18,502 nt of DNA, taken from CAYSCZ01 sp964429655 (lineage in GTDB: Bacteria; Bacteroidota; Bacteroidia; Cytophagales; Cyclobacteriaceae). Positions 6,177-14,597 of the stretch are shown here, piece after piece. Every line of letters starts with the position of its first letter. Positions within the stretch are counted from its first letter, which is position 1. The notes under the pieces were generated by a model. That model did no database searches and was not told where the DNA came from. It saw only the letters and a list, made by a program, of their open reading frames with translations. The stretch lies in the NCBI GenBank assembly GCA_964429655.1, contig CAYSCZ010000060.1:1-18502 (forward strand), read 5' to 3'. A program made the translations under genes and the position numbers.

Positions 6177-6704
6177 TCAAACGATCTGCTTAAGTCTGAT
6201 AAATAAATAAATCACAGAAGCACGAATGGCCTTGTAAGTGACCAGGAAGATCAAAACCAATACCGACCCGATAATAACAGGGAGAACCGTCCCAAAAGTT
6301 AAAACCATACCAAGTACAAAACCTAACAAGTACTCCGCTTTATAAAGTGGGTAGAACAACGAAGTGAATATTAGTGCCAGCATCAATGGGCCACCTAAAT
6401 CTGATCCAAGCTTAAATAATACGGATTGAGTTATCCCAAACGCTATGGCTGCCATAAACCGATAGATGATTGTGTTGGTAACCATTTTATTACCGACACT
6501 TCGATTGATTCTTAACAAAAAGTACCAGCTTAAGGTGGGCATGGTGAGCAGGCCCCACCAGTTAGAAAAGCCTGGTAGATCATCTCTGTGAAGCAGGTAG
6601 TGCTTAACCACACCCCCGTCAAAATAGTCCCACGTTAGATAAACACCAAATAGGACGGTTATCATCACAGTAATAATCAGCCGATGGGTAAAAGTTAATC
6701 GCAT
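6177..6704 (-). CDS. Small multi-pass membrane protein of unknown function
   Basis: A 175-residue hydrophobic protein with about five predicted helices: 9-24, 50-65, 80-95, 103-120 and 125-160, the last stretch probably two. The first loop carries a conserved-looking acidic and aromatic stretch, TWDYFDGGVVKHYLLHRDDL (24-43), followed by PGFSNWWGLLTMP. There is no signal peptide cleavage site and no recognisable catalytic motif. It is transcribed convergently with the 5316-6122 gene (54-base gap) and divergently from the 6889-7302 gene, so the three membrane proteins are neighbours but not an operon. Function is unknown. Confidence 0.8.
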   Translation of the reverse strand: MRLTFTHRLIITVMITVLFGVYLTWDYFDGGVVKHYLLHRDDLPGFSNWWGLLTMPTLSWYFLLRINRSVGNKMVTNTIIYRFMAAIAFGITQSVLFKLGSDLGGPLMLALIFTSLFYPLYKAEYLLGFVLGMVLTFGTVLPVIIGSVLVLIFLVTYKAIRASVIYLFIRLKQIV

Positions 6705-6888
6705 ACGGATATCATATAAGTTTGCTTACGTCATCAGCAGGGCGATTAAGCATAGGATGATGTGGACGGTCTTTATATTCAAAGAATGGTATTATTTCAA
6801 ATTGAATATCGACATGATTCTAATATTTAATTTCAAACAAAATAGCTGTGGGGATGTGTTAAAAGTGTCTTAATAGCCTACTGAAATA

Positions 6889-7302
6889 ATGAAATCTAAA
6901 AAATGGATGCGTAGCGTGCTACGCGCCGCTGCTGTTTATAATTTGTTATGGGGGGCCTGGGTAATTATATTCCCTCAACACTTTTTTGAACTTACAGGCA
7001 TGGAACGCATCAATCACCCAATGATATGGCAGGGTATGGGTATGGTGATTGGTGTTTATGGTTTGGGTTATTGGTGGGCTGCTTCTGATCCCGTTACCCA
7101 CTGGCCGATTGTTGCCGTTGGACTACTGGGTAAGATATTTGGTCCGTTGGGTTTTATCTCCAACTATCTTATGGGACTGGTCACTTTTAAATTCTTTTAC
7201 ACACTTATTACCAATGACTTTATATGGTGGGTACCTTTTGTCTTCATTTTAAAAGAAGCTAAGGTAAATGGGGAGCTTTCATTAAAACTAAAGAGGGCTT
7301 AG
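6889..7302 (+). CDS. Small four-helix membrane protein of unknown function
   Basis: A 137-residue protein with hydrophobic segments near 12-30, 43-62, 71-95 and 102-122. The pattern WGAWVIIFPQHFFELTG...WQGMGMVIGVYGLGYWWAASDP...HWPIVAVGLLGKIFGPLGF is that of a widespread family of small membrane proteins. From memory, its members are often loosely labelled as alkyl hydroperoxide reductase-like without proof; no peroxidase Cys is present here. The ATG follows a 184-base divergent spacer. Function is unknown, and the membrane location is clear. Confidence 0.82.
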   Translation: MKSKKWMRSVLRAAAVYNLLWGAWVIIFPQHFFELTGMERINHPMIWQGMGMVIGVYGLGYWWAASDPVTHWPIVAVGLLGKIFGPLGFISNYLMGLVTFKFFYTLITNDFIWWVPFVFILKEAKVNGELSLKLKRA

Positions 7303-7324
7303 CAGCACCTTTTTATACATTAAA

Positions 7325-7347
7325 AAGCAGGTAAATGCTACCTGCTT
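7325..7347 (-). terminator. Rho-independent terminator of the SnoaL-like gene
   Basis: AAGCAGGTA (7325-7333) and TACCTGCTT (7339-7347) form a perfect 9-bp stem with a 5-base loop. On the minus strand the stem is followed by TTTT, so it serves the gene ending at 7374. On the plus strand there is no T-tract, so it probably stops the convergent 6889-7302 transcript less well. Confidence 0.75.
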
Positions 7348-7373
7348 GCTGAGAAATTTAGGCCAGAAGCGGG

Positions 7374-7727
7374 CTATGCGTTGTAGTAAAACCTCTCATG
7401 TACAATTTGTCCGTTCTCCCATCGCTGAACACCCACTTGCTCCATGTTTACCCTGCTACCATCCTGTAAGGTGACGTCCATGGCGGTTTCATGTATGACA
7501 ACACCTGCTTCTTCATCACTGGTGACGGCTTTTACATCCAGACCATGCACTTCTTTTACCATGCTCAGAAACTCTTCTTCATGGGCCCGGCAGTCTGCTT
7601 TTCCTTCCCAGGTGCCTCTCGGCTCGGTGAGTACCACATCCTCTGCATAGTACTTGTCAAATGCTTCCAATAGTTTTCCTTGTCCTACCAGGTCGTAAAT
7701 GTCTTGTGTTTTTTCTTTTAGTGTCAT
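7374..7727 (-). CDS. SnoaL-like / NTF2-fold protein
   Basis: A 117-residue single-domain protein of the SnoaL-like polyketide-cyclase/NTF2 superfamily. The N-terminal helix contains IYDLVGQGKLLEAFDKYYAED (10-30). Next come VVLTEPRGTWEGKADCRAHE and the cone-forming strands AGVVIHETAMDVTLQDG and VGVQRWENGQIVHERFYYN. Family members bind small hydrophobic molecules; some are isomerases or cyclases and many have no known substrate. No specific active-site set can be assigned here. The gene stands alone, has its own terminator and an upstream TATGTACATA palindrome, and is separated from the RND operon by 130 bases. Confidence 0.85.
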   Translation of the reverse strand: MTLKEKTQDIYDLVGQGKLLEAFDKYYAEDVVLTEPRGTWEGKADCRAHEEEFLSMVKEVHGLDVKAVTSDEEAGVVIHETAMDVTLQDGSRVNMEQVGVQRWENGQIVHERFYYNA

Positions 7728-7741
7728 TCGATTTTAATTTA

Positions 7742-7751
7742 TATGTACATA
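7742..7751. promoter_or_regulatory. TATGTACATA palindrome upstream of SnoaL-like gene
   Basis: A perfect 10-bp palindrome lies 15 bases before the start codon at 7727. A further ACAT at 7751-7754 repeats the half-site. It sits where a repressor could act. The surroundings are AT-rich, so chance occurrence is possible. No regulator gene is adjacent. Confidence 0.25.
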
Positions 7752-7857
7752 CATATATACTATTTTTTTAATCAAAAGTTTCACACGCAAGTCAATTAGT
7801 AGATCGTTTTATTTTTTTTTGGGCCACCAAGTCGACAATGAAAAATGGAGGAGAACT

Positions 7858-9171
7858 TTATTCTGATTCCTGAATCAAAGTTCCGGAAAGTCTTTTAAGT
7901 TCGAGTTCGGCAGTTTTTGCATTGAATGCCGCTTCTAACAATCTCGTCTGAGCATTTACAGCATTTATTTGCGCTTCCCTTACCTCCAGGGCATCACCGA
8001 CTCCGAGCCTGAATCGATCAAGTGCGATTTCAGAATTTTCTTTAGCCACCTTCAGGTTTGCTTCCTCAAGCTTTAACAGTGCCAGGTTGTTTTTGTAGGT
8101 CATGTAAACGGCCTTGATATTGGTTTCAATATTTAGCTTCAGGGCGTCAGCTATTAATTTTTCATTTTGAGCTTCGATTTCAGCATTCTGAATCTGGCGA
8201 TTAAGATTGAATCCATTGAATATGTTAACAGAAGCTGTTACTCCATAATTCCATGCGTTGGTCCTGTTTTGAAAAAGGAAACCAGCCTCTGATTCTAGAT
8301 TGGAGTAATTATACCCAACGTTAAAGTCTAACTGTGGAGATCTTTCCCTTGAGAGTTCTTGTACCCTGTTTTTTTGGATTTCCTGGTTTGTCAGTTGATT
8401 CAATATGGCCGGGTTTCTCAATTTGGCATTACTGATTATTTCATCCAGGATTAACAGGGTATCGACCTCGAAGGCGTAGTTCAAGGAATAATCATAATCC
8501 GGTGATTTTCCCATGGCTTCATTCAGATTGTATTTTGTATTGATGTACACCTCATTTTGATCTATGAAAGTTGATTGATCGGTGTTAAGATCTACCTGGG
8601 CTTGTAGCAGTTCGATCTTTGAAGCTTTCCCGACTTCATATTTATGTTTTATTATACGCAATCTCTCTTCGGAGAAGTCAAGATTACTTTGAAATAAGTT
8701 TAATCTTTCTCTTTCCAGGAAGGCTGTGTAGAAAAGACGGAGTGAACGGGCCACAGCATCCTGGATTTGTAGTTTCAAGGCGTAACTTGCCGAAAGCATA
8801 CTGTTTTCCAGCCTTCTTTTTGTTGCAAATCTTCTTGTACCCTCAAAAACCGTCCAGGTAAGTCCAATACCCGCATTTACAAAGTCACGGGTGGCTCCGT
8901 CTACCGATTGTTGGTCACCATTAGCAAACATCTGGTTTGTATTCTGCACCTGACGATCAACTCCTCCATTAACATCAACAGTAGGCAGAAAGCCGGCATT
9001 TCCATAATCATTATTATTTTCAGCAATTTTTAAAACATTCTTTAGCTGAAGCACATCGTAATTGTGAGTTACTGTTAAGGTGACTACCTTTTCGACCGTC
9101 AATAATGAATCCTGGGCTAAAACTCTACCGGATAAAATCCAGAAGCATAGTATAAAACTTAATGATCTCAT
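7858..9171 (-). CDS. TolC-family outer-membrane efflux protein
   Basis: A 437-residue protein with a signal peptide (RSLSFILCFWILSGRVLA, cleavage likely before QDS at residue 20). It has two repeats of the outer-membrane efflux domain. Each repeat has a beta-strand pair (GFLPTVDVNGGV and SPQLDFNVGYNYS) and long periplasmic helices rich in heptads (for example KYEVGKASKIELLQAQVDL, and RFRLGVGDALEVREAQINA in the second). Length and repeat layout match TolC/OprM proteins, which form the trimeric exit duct. There is no lipobox Cys. Third gene of the RND operon: its ATG overlaps the pump stop codon as TAATG (9169-9173), which suggests translational coupling. It supplies the outer-membrane part of the pump encoded upstream. 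Confidence 0.95.
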   Translation of the reverse strand: MRSLSFILCFWILSGRVLAQDSLLTVEKVVTLTVTHNYDVLQLKNVLKIAENNNDYGNAGFLPTVDVNGGVDRQVQNTNQMFANGDQQSVDGATRDFVNAGIGLTWTVFEGTRRFATKRRLENSMLSASYALKLQIQDAVARSLRLFYTAFLERERLNLFQSNLDFSEERLRIIKHKYEVGKASKIELLQAQVDLNTDQSTFIDQNEVYINTKYNLNEAMGKSPDYDYSLNYAFEVDTLLILDEIISNAKLRNPAILNQLTNQEIQKNRVQELSRERSPQLDFNVGYNYSNLESEAGFLFQNRTNAWNYGVTASVNIFNGFNLNRQIQNAEIEAQNEKLIADALKLNIETNIKAVYMTYKNNLALLKLEEANLKVAKENSEIALDRFRLGVGDALEVREAQINAVNAQTRLLEAAFNAKTAELELKRLSGTLIQESE

Positions 9172-12100
9172 TAAAATCTTGCTTTTCTTTTTTCTTTGCT
9201 GGATAGAAAAATATACATGGCAGGTATAACGAATAGTGTTAGAAAGGTTGCCAAAATTAATCCTCCGATAACTGCTACGCCCATCGATATACGGCTTTCA
9301 GATCCTGCCCCCAGAGCTAAAGCTATAGGTAGTATACCTAATATGGTTGAGAGGCTGGTCATGAGTATTGGACGGAACCTGGCTTTGGCAGCACCAACGA
9401 TCGCCTCTGTAAGTGATAGTTCATGCGCTTTTCTTTGATTAGCAAATTCAACGATAAGTATACCGTTTTTGGTAACCAACCCTATCAGCATGATCATACC
9501 TATTTGAGAGAAGATGTTAATGGTTTCATTAAAATACCATAAGGTAAATAGAGCCCCTGCCAAGGCCAGGGGCACGGTAAACATAATGATCAATGGATCC
9601 CGGAAACTTTCAAACTGTGCAGACAAAACCAAATAAATCAATATCAGGGCCAGCGCAAACGCGAAATAGAGATTGCCTGAGCTCTCCATAAATTCTCGTG
9701 ATGTACCTGAAAGGGCTGTTTGATAGGATCCATCCAATACTTTTTGAGATATTTTTTCCATCTCACTAATCCCCTGACCTAAGGTATAACCCGGGGATAG
9801 GCTGGCTGAGATGGTGGCCGATGCGAAGCGATTATACCGATATAACTGCGGGGGGGTTGAGTTTTCTTTTAATTCAACCAGATTGTCCAGTTGTGTCAGT
9901 TCATTATTGAGTGTTTTGACATAAATAGATTTGAGGTCTATGGGTTCATTTCTGTCTTCTCTTTCCATTTGGCCTATGACCTGATATTGTTTGCCGTTCA
10001 TAACAAAAAAACCAAAACGGGTCCCACTAAGGCTTAGCTGTAGGGTCTGCGAAATATCCCTTACCGACACATCTAAAGCCTTAGCTTTTTCCCTGTTGAT
10101 GTTTACAATGATTTCCGGTTTATTAAACTTCAAATCGACGTTCACAAAGTCAAATGCTTGGTTGTTTCGAGCTTCCTCCAGGAATGGTTCTATCACATCT
10201 TTTAGTTTGTCCAGGTTTTGAGCCTGAATAACAAAACTTACCGGTAATCCACCGCGACGGTTACCAATGGTCTCTGGTTCAGAGATAAATGCCCTGGCAT
10301 GGGTATTATTAGAGATTTTGGGTTTAAGGGCATTCACAATCTCCGTTTGTGAGCGTTCGCGATTTTCTGTCTTCACTAAACGGGCAATAATGAATGCACT
10401 ATTTACCGAAGATGAAGCGCCAAAGCCAGGAGAGGTTACAGAAATAACCGCTTCATTTTCCGGAACTTCTTTTTGTATGAGGTCATTCACCTGGGTTGCA
10501 TAGAAATCCATGTAATCGAATGTCGCACCTTCTGGGCCTGTAGCGATTATCCTGAAATTCCCCCTATCTTCTTTAGGTGCTAACTCGGTAGGTAAGATAT
10601 TGACAAATAAATATATAGATCCTATGGCAACAGCTATAATCACGGCTGCTAACCATTTATTATTCATGAAATCATCCAGAGCGTGATTATAACTGCGGTT
10701 AAGCCAGGAAAAGAAGGGTTCTGTTTTTCGATAAAACCAGGTTTGTCGCTCCCTTTTTTTGAGCATCCGGGTAGAAAGCATTGGGCAAAGCGTAAGTGCC
10801 ACAAAGGATGAAATGATCACTGCCCCTGCTACTGTAATCCCAAACTCACGGAAAAGCCTTCCGGTGAGTCCTTCCAGGAATATTATGGGGAAAAAGACAG
10901 ATGTAAGTGCGACGGTTGTGGAGATCACTGCAAAAAAGATTTCTTGGGTTCCTTCCTTACCTGCCTGAATAGGGGTCATGCCTTGTTCGATCTTGGAATA
11001 GATGTTTTCCAGCACGACGATGGCATCATCCACTACCAGTCCGATTGCTAAAACAATGCCCAGTAAGGTGAGCACGTTGATAGAGAAACCCAGAATATAC
11101 ATTATAAAAAAACAACCAATCAGTGATATGGGGACGGTGATTACCGGAATAAAAGTCGTTCGCCAGTCTCTTAGAAATAGAAATATAATGATCACCACTA
11201 GTGAGAAGGCCACGAATATGGTTTGTTTTACTTCTGATATGGATTGCGTAATATACCTTGTATTGTCAAAAGCTAGCTCTGTTTCTATATCAGAAGGCAG
11301 GTTCTTTTTGAGTGATTCCCATCTTTTGTAAAATTCTTCTGCAATCGCCAGATTGTTAGAGCCCGGTTGGGAAACGATGGCATTCATGACCATGGGTATG
11401 CCATTGTTTCGCAGGGCTGTTCTTTCATTCTCAGGATAAAATTCGGCCCTTCCAATATCCCCAAATCGTATTAAGGAATTTTCATTATCCTGAATGATCA
11501 TATCATTGAATTGTTGGGGACTGGTTAAGCGGCCCACTGTTCTCACCGTCAGTTCGGTGGAATTACCTTCAATCCTTCCTGATGGCAGCTCAAGGTTTTG
11601 GTTTTGGACGGCTTCCAGTACATCTGTCGGGGCGATCTTGTAGGCTGCCAGCTTCTCCGGGTCCATCCATAGCCTGATGGAATATCTTTTCTCACCCCAA
11701 ATTCGAACCTCAGAAACGCCATCGATGGTCTGGAATGTTTCCTTGAAAACATTATCTGCTATTTCAGACATCTCCAGCAGGTTTCTTTTTTCACTAAAGA
11801 TCTTAAGGACAATGATCGGTCTTGAATCCGCATCTGCTTTGGTCACGATTGGTGGATCTGCATCCGGCGGAAGGTTTCTTATGGCCCGGGATACCCTGTC
11901 CCTGACATCATTGGCGGCAGATTCTAAATCTTCATTCAGACTGAATTCAACGGTTATGGTACTTCTTCCGTCTCTACTGACCGAAATAAGACTTTTAATA
12001 CCATCTATTCCATTGATAGATTCTTCCAGAGGCTCTGTTATCTGGGTTTCTATGATGTCGGCGCTGGCACCTGTGTAATTTGTGGCTACCGTAATCTTAG

Positions 12101-12230
12101 GGGGGTCAACACTAGGATATTCCCTAACCCCTAAAAAGTTAAAACCTATTACTCCAAACAAGGTGATAACAATCGACATAACAATCGCCAGCACGGGTCG
12201 GTCTATGCTGATGTTGGTTATTCCTGCCAT
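9171..12230 (-). CDS. RND-family efflux pump, inner-membrane transporter (AcrB/HAE1-like)
   Basis: A 1019-residue proton-driven transporter with the usual twofold RND layout. TM1 is near residues 11-33 and the first large periplasmic loop is at about 34-335. A TM2-TM6 block starts at TIFVAFSLVVIIIF and includes GIVLAIGLVVDDAIVVLENI (391-410), with the Asp401-Asp402 pair equal to Asp407-Asp408 of AcrB for proton transfer. A second periplasmic loop and a second TM block follow, the latter with IGLVTKNGILIVEFANQ, whose Lys matches Lys940 of AcrB. The pump is of the multidrug HAE1 class rather than the heavy-metal class, because the latter shows a different TM4 motif. Substrates cannot be read from the sequence. 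The start overlaps the adaptor stop as TAATG (12228-12232). Confidence 0.96.
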   Translation of the reverse strand: MAGITNISIDRPVLAIVMSIVITLFGVIGFNFLGVREYPSVDPPKITVATNYTGASADIIETQITEPLEESINGIDGIKSLISVSRDGRSTITVEFSLNEDLESAANDVRDRVSRAIRNLPPDADPPIVTKADADSRPIIVLKIFSEKRNLLEMSEIADNVFKETFQTIDGVSEVRIWGEKRYSIRLWMDPEKLAAYKIAPTDVLEAVQNQNLELPSGRIEGNSTELTVRTVGRLTSPQQFNDMIIQDNENSLIRFGDIGRAEFYPENERTALRNNGIPMVMNAIVSQPGSNNLAIAEEFYKRWESLKKNLPSDIETELAFDNTRYITQSISEVKQTIFVAFSLVVIIIFLFLRDWRTTFIPVITVPISLIGCFFIMYILGFSINVLTLLGIVLAIGLVVDDAIVVLENIYSKIEQGMTPIQAGKEGTQEIFFAVISTTVALTSVFFPIIFLEGLTGRLFREFGITVAGAVIISSFVALTLCPMLSTRMLKKRERQTWFYRKTEPFFSWLNRSYNHALDDFMNNKWLAAVIIAVAIGSIYLFVNILPTELAPKEDRGNFRIIATGPEGATFDYMDFYATQVNDLIQKEVPENEAVISVTSPGFGASSSVNSAFIIARLVKTENRERSQTEIVNALKPKISNNTHARAFISEPETIGNRRGGLPVSFVIQAQNLDKLKDVIEPFLEEARNNQAFDFVNVDLKFNKPEIIVNINREKAKALDVSVRDISQTLQLSLSGTRFGFFVMNGKQYQVIGQMEREDRNEPIDLKSIYVKTLNNELTQLDNLVELKENSTPPQLYRYNRFASATISASLSPGYTLGQGISEMEKISQKVLDGSYQTALSGTSREFMESSGNLYFAFALALILIYLVLSAQFESFRDPLIIMFTVPLALAGALFTLWYFNETINIFSQIGMIMLIGLVTKNGILIVEFANQRKAHELSLTEAIVGAAKARFRPILMTSLSTILGILPIALALGAGSESRISMGVAVIGGLILATFLTLFVIPAMYIFLSSKEKRKARF

Positions 12231-13303
12231 TATATGTTTATTTTTACCGGCATTCCCTGTCTTATCTGTAATATTCCGCTGGTAATTACCGTATCGCCTA
12301 CCATGAGTCCATCAGTCACCTGCACTTTATCTTCATTCCGAATACCGGTTGTAATGGATTTTGAACCTACAGTACCATGCTGATATACGAAAACCTTTTG
12401 TCCGTTTAATTCCGGTATTATCGACTCGGTAGGCACCATAAAAGCATTATCAATTTCCTCAAGGATAAGGTCAATTTTTGCAAACTGGCCGGGGAGAAGT
12501 TTTCCTTCAGTATTCTCGGCATATGCCCTGACCTGGAGATTCCTTGATTCGAGGTTTATCTGTGGTTCGATGGCATAGATGGTTCCAAAAAATATTTCAT
12601 CATATGCATCAACTTTAAAAGATAGCTTATCACCGATATTTACTTTGCTCAGATACCTCCCTGGAATGGAAAAATCTATTTTAATCCTATCTATTTTATA
12701 AACCCTGGCTATTAGTTGACCCGGGTTGATGTAACTGCCTATTGACACATTCCTTAAACCTATCTTACCATCGAAGGGGGCTTTTATTATATGTTTATCC
12801 AGCTTTGCCTGGGTTACGTTGATATCAGCATTTGCTGTATTTAATTCTGTAAGTGCGATATCATATTCCTCTTGGCTGATGGCTTCTTTTTCAAGCAGTA
12901 ACCGTTGACGATACTCCGACTCTTTGAGCAACTTTTTAGTAAACCTTAGTTTTTCCAGCTCAGCAATCAATTCATCGTCATTTAATATTACCAATTGCTC
13001 ACCCTTGCTGACAAATTCACCTTCCTTAAACAATAAATCCTCGATTTTACCGGAAACTTCACTGTTTAGTTCCACAGTTTCATCCGCCTGAATTGTACCG
13101 GTTATTCTTATCGTATTATCCAGCATGGTGGGTGTGACTACGACACCATCTACCGCAAACAATTCATCGTTATCGCTGTCACTCACCGGTGAAGCATTTG
13201 ATTTAGATCCTTCCGGTAACTTTGGATAAATGATAAGACCAATGATTACTATACCAATTAAAATATAAAGAATCCGCTTAAAAATAGATTTCATTAGGTG
13301 CAT
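12230..13303 (-). CDS. RND efflux periplasmic adaptor (membrane fusion protein)
   Basis: A 357-residue HlyD/AcrA-family adaptor. An N-terminal membrane anchor (RILYILIGIVIIGLIIYP, 10-27) lacks a lipobox, so it is anchored by a helix rather than a lipid. Next comes the lipoyl half-motif VELNSEVSGKIEDLLFKEGEFVSKG (77-101), then a helical hairpin (about 110-172). The second lipoyl half has HIIKAPFDGKIGLRNVSIGSYINPGQ, followed by beta-barrel and membrane-proximal domains. It bridges the pump to the TolC-like duct. First gene of the operon. The Met4 start (MKSIFKR) is an alternative. A TTTTAGT-ACTAAAA inverted repeat lies 10 bases upstream and may be an operator. Confidence 0.94.
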   Translation of the reverse strand: MHLMKSIFKRILYILIGIVIIGLIIYPKLPEGSKSNASPVSDSDNDELFAVDGVVVTPTMLDNTIRITGTIQADETVELNSEVSGKIEDLLFKEGEFVSKGEQLVILNDDELIAELEKLRFTKKLLKESEYRQRLLLEKEAISQEEYDIALTELNTANADINVTQAKLDKHIIKAPFDGKIGLRNVSIGSYINPGQLIARVYKIDRIKIDFSIPGRYLSKVNIGDKLSFKVDAYDEIFFGTIYAIEPQINLESRNLQVRAYAENTEGKLLPGQFAKIDLILEEIDNAFMVPTESIIPELNGQKVFVYQHGTVGSKSITTGIRNEDKVQVTDGLMVGDTVITSGILQIRQGMPVKINI

Positions 13304-13312
13304 TGATTACAC

Positions 13313-13329
13313 TTTTAGTACCACTAAAA
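13313..13329. promoter_or_regulatory. Inverted repeat before RND operon, candidate operator
   Basis: TTTTAGT (13313-13319) and ACTAAAA (13323-13329) are perfect inverted arms of 7 bases around ACC. The repeat ends 10 bases before the adaptor start codon at 13303. It could be a repressor operator or a small leader hairpin that affects translation. No repressor gene is adjacent. Confidence 0.4.
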
Positions 13330-13453
13330 TTATTTATTGTTTCAAATAAGTGATCATTAATCCTGTTTATGCTACTAAACGACACTTTGGGTAGGTCAAT
13401 CAACAAGCCTTTCTCTATAAATACCAGAAAATAGTAGAGCGAATTTGCTACAG

Positions 13454-13753
13454 TCACTTCATCGTATTATTGACCTTAGTCCAACTACCGCCATTAATGC
13501 AGTCTATGCCCATTCCTTTTAAAATAGCCTTCGCCTGGCCACTGCGCATACCGGACGCACAGCATAGAACTACCGGTTTATTTTTCTTTATCTCGGGTGT
13601 TCGTCGGTTCAGATCTTGTAATGGTATATTCTTAGCGCCTTTTACATGCCCCGCCCTGAACTCCTGAGGTGTTCTTACATCAATGATAATCGCCCCATTC
13701 TGGAGGTATTCTTTGAGCCTGTTTTTGCCTTTGAATAGATCAAATAGTCCCAT
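13454..13753 (-). CDS. Single-domain rhodanese-like protein
   Basis: A 99-residue rhodanese. It shows IIIDVRTPQEFRAGHVKGAKNIPL (22-45), the usual N-terminal signature, and the active-site loop CCASGMRSG (64-72), with catalytic Cys65 and Arg70 of the CxxGxR motif. Members transfer sulfane sulfur to thiophilic acceptors. The ATG at 13751-13753 gives the natural MGLFDLF start; the frame continues upstream only with a TTG. There is no signal peptide, so it is cytoplasmic. It lies 70 bases after pdxH in the same direction and may share its transcript. The sulfur acceptor is unknown. Confidence 0.88.
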   Translation of the reverse strand: MGLFDLFKGKNRLKEYLQNGAIIIDVRTPQEFRAGHVKGAKNIPLQDLNRRTPEIKKNKPVVLCCASGMRSGQAKAILKGMGIDCINGGSWTKVNNTMK

Positions 13754-13823
13754 TTTTTTTGATTTAAATTTAATAACCTTAAGCAATAGCTTTCAAATGA
13801 AAATGATTAAATTATTATATACA

Positions 13824-14468
13824 CTATGGAAATAACCTCAAGACTTTCCATTCATTTACCCCCACCCGTTGAAAATGGATCCTATCATGTAATCTACTTT
13901 CCCTCCCTTGCCAGAACTCAACTGAATTGGGGCTTAGTTCAAATCCACCCCAATATGGTGGACGTGAAACATTCTTGTAACTAAATTGTATAGCCAACTT
14001 AGCAAATTCCTGCATAAGCTTATTTCTGGAACTGAGTGCTTCACTTTGTTGAGAAGCCCAGGCGCCAACTTTACTCTTCCAGGGACGTGATTCGAAATAT
14101 TCATCAGACACCTCGGGTGTTGTTTTTTTTACGGCACCCTGAATATTGACTTGTCTTTCCAGTTCCGGCCAAAAGAAAGTAAGGGCCGCGTAAGGGTTTT
14201 CTGTTAGCTGCCGGCCTTTTTGGCTATTGTAATTGGTATAAAAAACAAAAGTATTTCTTTCACTAACATCTTTTAGAAGCACAGTCCTGGAGGAGGGGGC
14301 CCCTTCTTTGGTGGCAGTTGATAGCGTCATTGCGGTGGGCTCGTTTACCTCGGATTTTATTGCTTCGTTCATCCATTTCTTAAATTGTTCAAATGGGTTT
14401 GCGTTCACCTGTTTAACATCCAGCGTAGTTTTTGAGTATTCCTTCCTGATATTAGCTATGTGATCCAT
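13824..14468 (-). CDS. pdxH: Pyridoxine/pyridoxamine 5'-phosphate oxidase
   Basis: A 214-residue FMN enzyme that oxidises pyridoxine or pyridoxamine 5'-phosphate to pyridoxal 5'-phosphate. It has the family's full length and blocks: EPTAMTLSTATKEGAPSSRT (43-62), VLLKDV, FYTNYNSQKGRQL for FMN phosphate contacts, and SRPWKSKVGAWASQQSE. Near the C-terminus, PPYWGGFELSP and VEFWQGRESRLHDR carry the Arg-x-His substrate-binding pair (RLHDR). It ends in LRLFP, close to the usual RLxP terminus. The start ATG fits family length. It is divergent from the phosphofructokinase gene, with 129 bases between them. Confidence 0.96.
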   Translation of the reverse strand: MDHIANIRKEYSKTTLDVKQVNANPFEQFKKWMNEAIKSEVNEPTAMTLSTATKEGAPSSRTVLLKDVSERNTFVFYTNYNSQKGRQLTENPYAALTFFWPELERQVNIQGAVKKTTPEVSDEYFESRPWKSKVGAWASQQSEALSSRNKLMQEFAKLAIQFSYKNVSRPPYWGGFELSPNSVEFWQGRESRLHDRIHFQRVGVNEWKVLRLFP

Positions 14469-14548
14469 GTTTTAAAATAAGTTTAGAATAAGATTTTACT
14501 ACCTGTTTATTTCATTTTTTGTTTCCACTTTCTTATCGCGTCTCACAC

Positions 14549-14575
14549 TTGAAAGTAGCTAATATTATATATTTG
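14549..14575 (+). promoter_or_regulatory. Candidate promoter of phosphofructokinase gene
   Basis: TATATTTG at 14568-14575 matches the Bacteroidota -7 consensus TAnnTTTG exactly and lies 22 bases before the start codon at 14598. A TTG at 14549-14551 could be the -33 element, but the 16-base spacing is short. The leader would be only about 15 bases. Confidence 0.5.
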
Positions 14576-14597
14576 ATTAAGGTAATCAGATATAAAA

